In this document: one piece after another, positions 57,201 through 64,000 of the stretch
Position numbering within the stretch: the first letter of the stretch is position 1
How the letters are laid out: the number at the start of each line of letters is the position of its first letter
Translations under genes and position numbers: made by a program
Source: Nyssa sinensis
Lineage: Eukaryota; Streptophyta; Magnoliopsida; Cornales; Nyssaceae
Direction: 5' to 3'
Assembly (NCBI GenBank): GCA_008638375.1
Contig: CM018037.1
Coordinates: 36,165,576 to 36,229,575, forward strand
Length of the DNA: 64,000 nt
Notes under the pieces: model-generated
The model's database searches: none
Told to the model about the DNA's origin: nothing
Seen by the model: the letters and a program-made list of their open reading frames with translations, nothing else

Positions 57201-60200
57201 AGGTCAGATATCAAAGAAAAGCCTCATAAAATAAAACCTCCACTTGCACCCCCAACCTATAGATTTGCGACACCAAGATCCCATAAAACTTTAAAATGAA
57301 TCAAACTCCCACTGGAGCTATTTAATTTCTACACTTCCACAACTTTTAACTCCCATAAAAAATTAATGAAACAATCATTTGTTGTGCACATCACTTCATA
57401 AACATGATTTTTATGGATTTTTCCCTTGTTCTCTTTTCCTCTTAATCATTAAAACCCTAGCTCCTACCAACACCAGTCACCACCACCACCACTTCACTGC
57501 ATCAATCTGCCTCTACCACCAGCGACTCCAAAGTCCAATCTGTCACCATGGCAAATCTCACATGGAAAAATGGTTGATCAAATATATTGAGTATCTTTCG
57601 AATCTTTTAATCCTGGAATATCAACTTAACCTTAAGAATGTATTATGTTCCTGAAAGATTGTCATATATAACATACAAGAACAAACAGGTTCTTTAACAC
57701 TTGTATTGTATGAATATACTTGTCAAATGATAAATGCTGTGTACTTGAGAATGTTTCCTTCATGAGATCAAGAGATGAGTTGCTTCCAGATGCAAGAATG
57801 GTAAATATGAATACCGCATGTACATGCTCATGTGCAAGTGTACATATTGAAGTTTTGAAGGGTAGATGCTGCCCTTCAGCAATAAAATTGTGAAACTTGC
57901 TTTTTTATGGGACTACTGCTTTAGTGGGTCCATCTTTGTTAAATCCATCTAATCTGATAAAAACGCAACCTGATTATGTCTCCTGGGCTCACTCGTAATT
58001 AACAAATATCTTATCTGAATCTGAATAAAATCAAACTATATGAATTTTACAGCCTATAAATCATCCAATCCGTAATACATTTAATGTGCCAATTATGTAT
58101 GCAAATCAGATGAATAATGAATTCCAACTAAGGAAGATTTGAAAAATATCTATGGCAGTTCTGTTTGATACTCATAATAAAGAAATTGCATCCTGTGGTG
58201 ACTGATTGAATCAGAAAAACCGTATTCATCATATGTTCTGTTGATTTCACTTATACCCCTCTCTCCCACTCTCTCCATCCAGTAATACCACCACATCGCC
58301 ACCCTACTGACGCCAACGTAAACCAGCCATCAATCGGCCACATCCTAGCTGCCTTGTTTGAAAATATTAACACCCTGACTCCCTCTCACATACATCAAGT
58401 AATGCCACCACATTGACACCACCACTAACACCAGCTTAAATCACCCATCAATCCACCACCATCTTAGCCAACTTGTCTGAAAATGTAAAACACTCTTGAC
58501 TCCCAACTCAGACTCCACCACCATCACCACGGCCATATTCACTTTTCCACCAACACTGCCGTCTCCATTCTCTTCACCAATTCATGCCATACACTTCTCA
58601 TCCATGTCATACTAACCACTCCCATTTTAAAATCTCACATTTAGTTTACATGCAAGTCATCCTGGAATTAAATTGTAACTCAAACAATGTCACTCTGTGC
58701 AATAAATCTTATCACAAGGAAATTATGTGCAAGTTTGAATGACTCAGAAGGAATATTGCAACAAGTTTTTTAGCAAATCTTGGTACAAGAACTCAGGAGA
58801 CAGCACGTGGTATTCATCGTTCCTTCACTGATTAAGAGCCCGTTTGGAGCAGCTTTTGCACCACCACTTTTGCATATACTTTTGGAAAATAGGAAATGTG
58901 CTTGACCGTTTGGCCAAGCTTTCAAATTGCTTTTGTGATGATTTAGCTTTCCAAAATGCACAAAAGTTCATTTGCAAAAAAGTAACTCTGGGCGCTGTCC
59001 CAAACATCCACTAATAGAGTTTAGTAAGATGATATCATGGATTCACATGGTTAGTGTTGGGTCCTAACTAATCTGAGTTCACCTAGAACACAGTGTTGAA
59101 CAAGTTATTCTTCATTGAAAGATATTCAAAGATCCATTAAAAGCTATCAGACTAAAACAATATGCAATTGTAACACTAATATACTACCTTTGCCAGCCTT
59201 TGATGTTACAGTCCGTGAATCTCCAACATTGGCAACATAGAGATGGTTCCCAACCAACACTGCTGTAGAAGCAGTGGAACCATCATCCCGATAAGTATCT
59301 TTTTCAGATTCCAAAAAATCCATGTCAGTCTGTTGATATGTCTCACCTGCAAATTTACACAATTACCACAGTTGAAATGTATGTTAATTAATGAAAATGT
59401 GAACCGTCCAGGACACCACCATACATGAATTGGAAACGACAGGGATTTGGTTTCCATTTTATCTTCTATAGCCTGTCCTAAATAGAATTTTAAGTATTTA
59501 AGATCCTGGATCAGACCAGTAAGACCACAAAATATGCTACCACCACATAATCTACTGCAGTAAAAAGTAATGGGGCATCAGGAAATTAGACTCACTTATA
59601 GCGAATTTGGTGTCTGTCATAAATTGTGGGTGCCTCGTGAGATTCACAAAGAGATGTTCCTTCAAAAACTCAGCTGCACGAGACCCGCCGTGACCTGTCA
59701 TAACAGATTATAATCATTTAAAAAGAAGCAGAAGCTATATATCTTATTCAAAACAGGAAAAGTTGCAAAATGGATCCATAAAGAGTAGTTACCATCACTA
59801 ACAGAACTGTCACGGCAAGTATAACATCTGAAAAGGTTTGACTAGGAAATCTACAACCAAACATTGGCCTTTCTAGCTAATTGACTGCCTAAACTAACAA
59901 TATCCATCTTTGAAAAATCTTAATTTAATAGAAAATGAATGCAGTTGCTAGAAGCAATGACCATAATTGTTGATCTATTCCCTAGGCAATCTGCATGGTG
60001 AGAGTCAATAAATAGCAATAACTGTGTCCCAAGACAATAAGTTTGTTCCAGATGTCCAGATATTCCAAGCATAGGTCATAATTACCATATATATTAGTCA
60101 AGCCCTATATTACAAGGATTCCTCTATTTCAGAACTACCATATATATTAGTCAAGACCTATGTAACAATGACTCCTCTATTTCAGAAAATCTTTCGCTTG

Positions 60201-61830
60201 GTTGGAGAAATGCATTTTCAAGCCATTCTAGAAAACCGATTCCCATGCAATGCATATATTTTTCTGTATTTTTCCATGTTGCATTCCTCCCATTTATTTC
60301 AAAAACCGTCATTCGCATGGATGTCCTTCTCATATAGCTTAAGACTAGAAATTCATAACATTGTCATTATTCAGGCTTCAAGGTGAGAGATGATGAAAGG
60401 AATCTCACCATCAAATATCCCAAACAGACACACTATTTGCCCATCAATCTTGGAAGTTTTAACATCGTAGAAATCCTCCATGCTAGCTCTCTTTCCCCTA
60501 AAACTCGAATACCCACAGCTCAGTTTTCCATCTTCGCTGTCAATTAGAAAAGAGACTGAAAGTAAGTGCAGTTTCTTACTTCAAACAGGATATTTAGTTA
60601 ATAGAATCAAATGTGTCTCTCAACAAATATATGACATACAATATCAGAGCTTCTGTACATCATCCCTAAATATACCACACAAACTGAGCAAACCTCATGC
60701 AAACTTTGTTCAAGAAACATGGCAGAAAATGGAAGAAATTTTGGAGAGAGGAAAAACAATGGAAAAAAAGAGACCTATATTTTGTTCCTTTTTATGGAGA
60801 ACTGCAAAAAAAAAAAATGATTTAAAAGGTTCAAGATGAGAAGTAGTTTCTCCAAAGTAGGCAATGCAAAAAAGAAAACGTTAACTACAGATTACTCTCA
60901 AATTGATCTCTGTTTTCGCCTGCTAATCTCCAACTGTGGAGTGTTGTAGTTAAAAGTTACCCACGCTGTCAATAAAGACCATCCCCGTGTATAGGCCCCC
61001 TAAATCTAGGTTTCTTGGAGGGGTGGACAACCTCCAGCTCTATAAAAGTGGCTGCCCTCCCCATTTCACCAAGCAATGAGCTTTTAAATGGTATAAAAGA
61101 TAATGGTAACAAAGACTTGAACTATTCAAGGAGTTACTGTTCTTATTTCCCTTAAGTTAACAATGCATTATAGACCTAGAGCATAACATCAAACCAAAAA
61201 CCTTGATTTTTCTTAAGGAAATATGATTATTTAAAGAACATTTGGACATTTATGGAAATTAAATAGCTCCACTGCCTTTTCCAATGCAGCAGAAAGTACA
61301 AGTCCAACATCACCAATGGGGCTATTTAAGACAAAATTAAACCATAAATATCCACCATCACAGCTAATCGTGTCGCATTAGTTTTTTAATATCTAACAAT
61401 ATGCACATTCACTTCCAACTAGCCATAAAAAAATGCATTCTGCAAGTTCCAAAAACAGCAAAGGATTGTACATATATTATTTATTGCAGGATCATATGCT
61501 CTAATGGTAGAATTCTTATAATCTACTCGGAAAAAATAACAAGATTGTTAATATTAGAAAACCAAACCACCTTTTCCATCCTCCAGTAGCATAGCCACCA
61601 TCATCGTCTTTCTCAGGGAGCATATCAATAATAAGCCCCCCTTTAGCAGATGCTCCTGTATCCACCATCATTTTTCCTGTCGTAGTAAATGTCCGATTCA
61701 AAAGATAAGTTGCACCAAGAGTTGCATTAAAACTTCTTCCGATATCGTTTAGTTCCACTCTTCTCTTCGTGAATCTCCTAAAATTGCCCGCTTGAACAAT
61801 TACAGTCCTTAAGCAACTGTTGCATACCAT
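51257..61830 (-). CDS. Protein phosphatase 2C, PP2C76-like
   Basis: Seen: eight exons, 61830-61571, 60536-60409, 59694-59596, 59346-59188, 55308-55222, 54545-54454, 53479-53405 and 51424-51257. All junctions are GT-AG, phases agree, and the product is 355 aa. PPM motifs in order: [11 protein letters not shown] (101-111), GIFDGHGG (metal D129/G130), DDGSTA (183-188), VANVGDSR (200-207), [39 protein letters not shown] (metal D291) and [13 protein letters not shown] (D330). The N-terminal 87 residues are outside the catalytic core. Known: PPM/PP2C enzymes are Mg/Mn-dependent Ser/Thr phosphatases. The [17 protein letters not shown] and [17 protein letters not shown] stretches resemble Arabidopsis PP2C76 (At5g53140) as I recall it; this is not clade A. 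All metal ligands are present, so it should be active. Introns total 9.5 kb. Confidence 0.93.
51600..51760 (-). mobile_element. tRNA-derived SINE in PP2C intron 7
   Basis: On the minus strand, an A box TTAGCTTGGCTGG (51729-51717) is followed about 30 nt later by a B box GGGTTCAAGTCCC (51686-51674), then a region ending in an A-rich tail (GAAAGAAAAAAGAAGGG, then A9) near 51615. The spacing and boxes fit a pol III promoter of tRNA origin. The cloverleaf is not intact and the tail is A-rich, so it is a SINE and not a tRNA gene. No TSD was fixed. Confidence 0.6.
52110..52530. mobile_element. CACTA-like non-autonomous fragment
   Basis: The right end, read in reverse complement, is CGCTACAAGAAAATTGACC, one base from the CACTACAAGAAAA terminus common in plant CACTA elements. 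The interior carries repeated TTTAGCGGC and CCGCTAAA-like words. The matching left end was not found, so it is a fragment or strongly decayed copy, in PP2C intron 7. Confidence 0.45.
54114..54163. repeat. Perfect 25-bp tandem duplication
   Basis: The unit AGATCTAATATTAATGATGA plus GTAGT occurs twice, 54114-54138 and 54139-54163, with no mismatch. It lies in PP2C intron 6. Confidence 0.9.
54888..54913 (-). mobile_element. RTE LINE 3' terminal scrap
   Basis: On the minus strand, TGGGATAAGGCTTCGTTGAG followed by TTGTAG matches the 3' end of the RTE LINE at 26717-27439 and the known plant RTE terminus. No coding part was recognised next to it, so it is a severely 5'-truncated insertion in PP2C intron 5. 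Confidence 0.5.
58281..58510. repeat. Diverged 117-bp tandem duplication, CCACCA-rich
   Basis: AGTAATACCACCACATCG (58281) and AGTAATGCCACCACATTG (58398) start two copies that stay similar through CCATCAATC and TTGTTTGAAAAT/TTGTCTGAAAAT to a CTGACTCCC/TTGACTCCC end. Confidence 0.7.
58828..58993. mobile_element. MITE-like block with GTTTGG ends
   Basis: The left end AGAGCCCGTTTGGAGCAGC and the right end in reverse complement GATGTTTGGGACAGCGCCC form an imperfect inverted pair, typical of small hAT-like MITEs. The TSD is not resolved. Confidence 0.4.
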
Positions 61831-63200
61831 CTAAATCAATGACTGGCCTTAGATGCCAGATTTTCACCCTAAAAGACCAAAACAATTTCCCAATATCAAT
61901 GTGAAAATCCATCATGATATCTCTTTATGATCATAAATGCTCCATTTCATTGATGAAATGCCAGAGGAAAAGAAATAAAATAAAAATTCTGAATCTTTTA
62001 TTTTTATGGTGGCTTATTTCTAGATAAAAAGAAAATTTTCCAATATTTCGTGTTTCTTAGATTTTCCAGATTACTTATATAGACGAGACAAGACTAAAAC
62101 AAATAGTAGTTTTAACTATTACGTTCAGCTAAGAGGTTTTTCGCTTTATTGGGTCTCAAACAACGAAAATCTTAAATTTAGAATTTAACCTTTTCTCTTT
62201 TCCCTCATTTTCTCGGCAACCAAACCTTTTAAAAACATTTTATTTCTTCGCATTGATGTTAACTTTAATTTTTTTTCCTTTTCATGCATTCTCTTAAGCA
62301 ACAAACCAAAGGTTAAATCTAACGAAAACGAGACTTTGATTTTTTTATATTTTCTTTTTCATGCATTCACTAAGCAACAAAGCAACGTTTAAATATAACG
62401 AAAATGAGACCTTTGATTAAAATGACGAAATAAATTAGAAAAACAAGAAATAAAGTGATCGGATCTTACTTTCAAGTTACTTGCCTCCAGAGACTGCCAA
62501 AACACTTCTCGAAAGACAGATCCGCAAACAAGCTTAAGAAAATTAACCTTACTTAAAAAAATTAACCTTAATTAAAAAAATTAACAGCTGAATTAATTAA
62601 ACATCATCTTTGAACAATTACAGATCGGTCCTCAAAATCTTCCAGGTTTAGCTCCGGAATAAACCTGATCGAACCGAAGAAACGAGCAGTGAGGATCCGA
62701 ATCTGAGATACGAGTGATGAGAATCAGCGCGAGCAGGACATGACTGATGAATAAAAAAAACTTTCTTTCTCTCTATTAATTGGAAGAGAATCTGAAACCC
62801 TAGAGATGATTCAAAAAGTATAGGATCCAAATGAATAAGAGAAGGAATGTTTTATGAAGTTCAAGGAGAGAGATTCTGAGATACGAAACTGCGCCTGGCT
62901 AATGTAGTTTCTTTGGGGATGGCACCGAAGAGAATCGGCAACGTGGCACTCTCTAGTCATGCATCTACTTCGGGCATTGTTATCTTCTAAAGTTATATTT
63001 TGTGAAGAAATGAATGACCAATTACAAGAAGCCATCTTATGAATTTTGAAAACTAAAAACAGTGCAGGCCATTACGTGGAGAGCTATGACTGGGAAGTAT
63101 CGCGAACTTTTCTCTGTCATCCATCTTATTTTAGTATTTGACTGTGTGATAACGGTTGTTTTCGAGTAGGCTGGGAAATAGTAGTGCCACTTGTCAGCAG
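61831..63200 (-). promoter_or_regulatory. PP2C upstream region with two ACGTGG motifs
   Basis: The ACGTGG core, the heart of ABA-responsive elements bound by bZIP factors, occurs at 62941-62946 and 63074-63079. 62460-62900 may hold a non-coding first exon. The motif is short and two hits in ~1.4 kb are not significant alone; regulation is inference only. Confidence 0.3.
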
Positions 63201-63202
63201 AA

Positions 63203-63319
63203 ATGGCGACGGGCAGGGTCACGGCGACACCTCCATTGAAGAGCTATCTCAATCCTGATCTCATATTTATATTTTTTAATTTTGCTTTCACTTGTTCCGA
63301 ATCCCAACTTTATTTTTAA
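63203..63319 (+). CDS. Possible small ORF divergent from PP2C
   Basis: ATG in a strong plant start context (AGAAATGGCG) opens a 38-codon frame, MATGRVTATPPLKSYLNPDLIF..., ending at TAA 63317. The first ~20 codons are GC-rich and protein-like; the rest becomes AT-rich and Phe-rich, as if an exon were cut off. It may be the N-terminus of a decayed gene. No family recognised. Confidence 0.2.
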   Translation: MATGRVTATPPLKSYLNPDLIFIFFNFAFTCSESQLYF

Positions 63320-64000
63320 GATAAATTAAAACTTATTTTTAATAAATAAACTTAAAATTTTATCATAAAAATAAACAACGCAAAAAAATAGTATAAAAAA
63401 TTTTAAAACTTATTTTATATAATATAATTTATTGATAATATAATATATTTTATGAATAACAAAAAAATTAATATATAACGAAGGTAAGACGACCATCCTT
63501 CGATTATGTCCTAAATCTGAACGAGTTTTCAAAATTCTTCTTTGATTCTATTTATGAACATCTTATAATCCTTAACAAGACTGGTTATTTTGTCATTCTT
63601 ACATGTCAAAGTACAATGCAGTATGAAACACAACATTATTGTATTAATAGAACTAGGGACTATTTTTTTGCTTGAGCATTATCATCATTTTAAACTTTCT
63701 ATTATTGTTTCACAAATATACTACTCCTCTCAAAATACTTTTTCCAAAATTAAAATCGCCAAGTGTATCTCATTTGTTGGATCTCAAATTATATTTTTTT
63801 GTTTTGTAAAATAAAATTTTATTATATTTGCCTAAATTTTTAAGAGACTAAAAGTTTTATCGTAAATATCAATTATATAATACAAACTAATTTGTTATTT
63901 TCACGTAATCAAAGGTAGGGTAGAATAAATATTTTAATCCTTACTTTGACCTAATTTGTTATTTTCACATAAACGCATAAACATGTAAAACAACTCTAAG
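63320..64000. other. AT-rich right edge, no gene recognised
   Basis: Strongly A/T-rich sequence; the 74-codon frame at 63590-63814 has no family resemblance. Confidence 0.5.

Larger units (their letters stand above)
55309..59187. other. PP2C intron 4
   Basis: A 3.9-kb intron, AT-rich and mostly featureless. It holds CACC-rich patches (57470-57545), the diverged duplication at 58281-58505, and a MITE-like block at 58828-58993. A GGGTCAAGTCCC word at 56930-56941 resembles a B box but has no matching A box. Confidence 0.6.

Noticed and set aside
3125..61830. PYL and PP2C as a locally linked ABA receptor/co-receptor module
   Set aside because: The PP2C lacks resemblance to the clade A (ABI1/HAB1) proteins and matches the PP2C76 type; two LINE-rich genes separate them and they do not share a promoter.
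1..64000. CRISPR arrays, bacterial operons, organelle inserts, rRNA genes
   Set aside because: None seen; the repeats are microsatellites or plant transposons, and gene structure is eukaryotic.

Overview
This window is nuclear DNA of a flowering plant, most likely a eudicot and possibly a woody one; I cannot name the species. The evidence is AT-rich sequence with GT-AG introns, plant-specific gene families (PYL abscisic-acid receptor, FTSH11 protease, J-domain/DUF3444 protein, plant PP2C) and a dense set of plant repeats (L1 and RTE LINEs, tRNA-derived SINEs, hAT-like MITEs, a TRIM, a CACTA remnant).

Layout. 1-1166: the last two coding exons of an FTSH11-type protease (+). 3125-7116: a complete three-exon PYL8/PYL9-type ABA receptor of 188 aa (-). 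7117-18942: a gene-poor, AT-rich stretch with a hAT-like element that carries an internal tandem array, a MITE, a compact TRIM, a candidate solo LTR and a second hAT-like MITE, ending in the duplicated leader of the next gene. 18943-41793: an eight-exon nucleotidyltransferase/PAP-OAS1-like gene of 1257 aa (+), spread over 22.9 kb because introns 1, 2 and 6 are filled with LINE debris. 41794-45443: AT-rich space between converging genes. 45444-47837: a J-domain/DUF3444 protein with an uninterrupted coding region (-). 51257-61830: an eight-exon PP2C phosphatase of the PP2C76 type, 355 aa (-). 62900-64000: upstream DNA with a small possible divergent ORF.

The genes do not form an operon-like or pathway cluster. 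The PYL receptor and the PP2C are both phosphatase-signalling proteins, but this PP2C resembles the PP2C76 group rather than the clade A co-receptors of ABA, so their closeness is not evidence of a functional pair.

The most informative content is transposon stratigraphy readable from target-site duplications (TSDs): an L1 inserted into a CDKA (cdc2) gene fragment inside intron 1; an RTE LINE inserted into an L1 in intron 2; a TIR element inserted into an L1 with an inverted 5' part (twin-priming structure) in intron 6; a TRIM with only 79 bp of internal sequence and unequal LTRs; and a hAT-like element built largely of a repeat array of about 190-270 bp spacing. I found no new protein system, CRISPR array, tRNA or rRNA gene.
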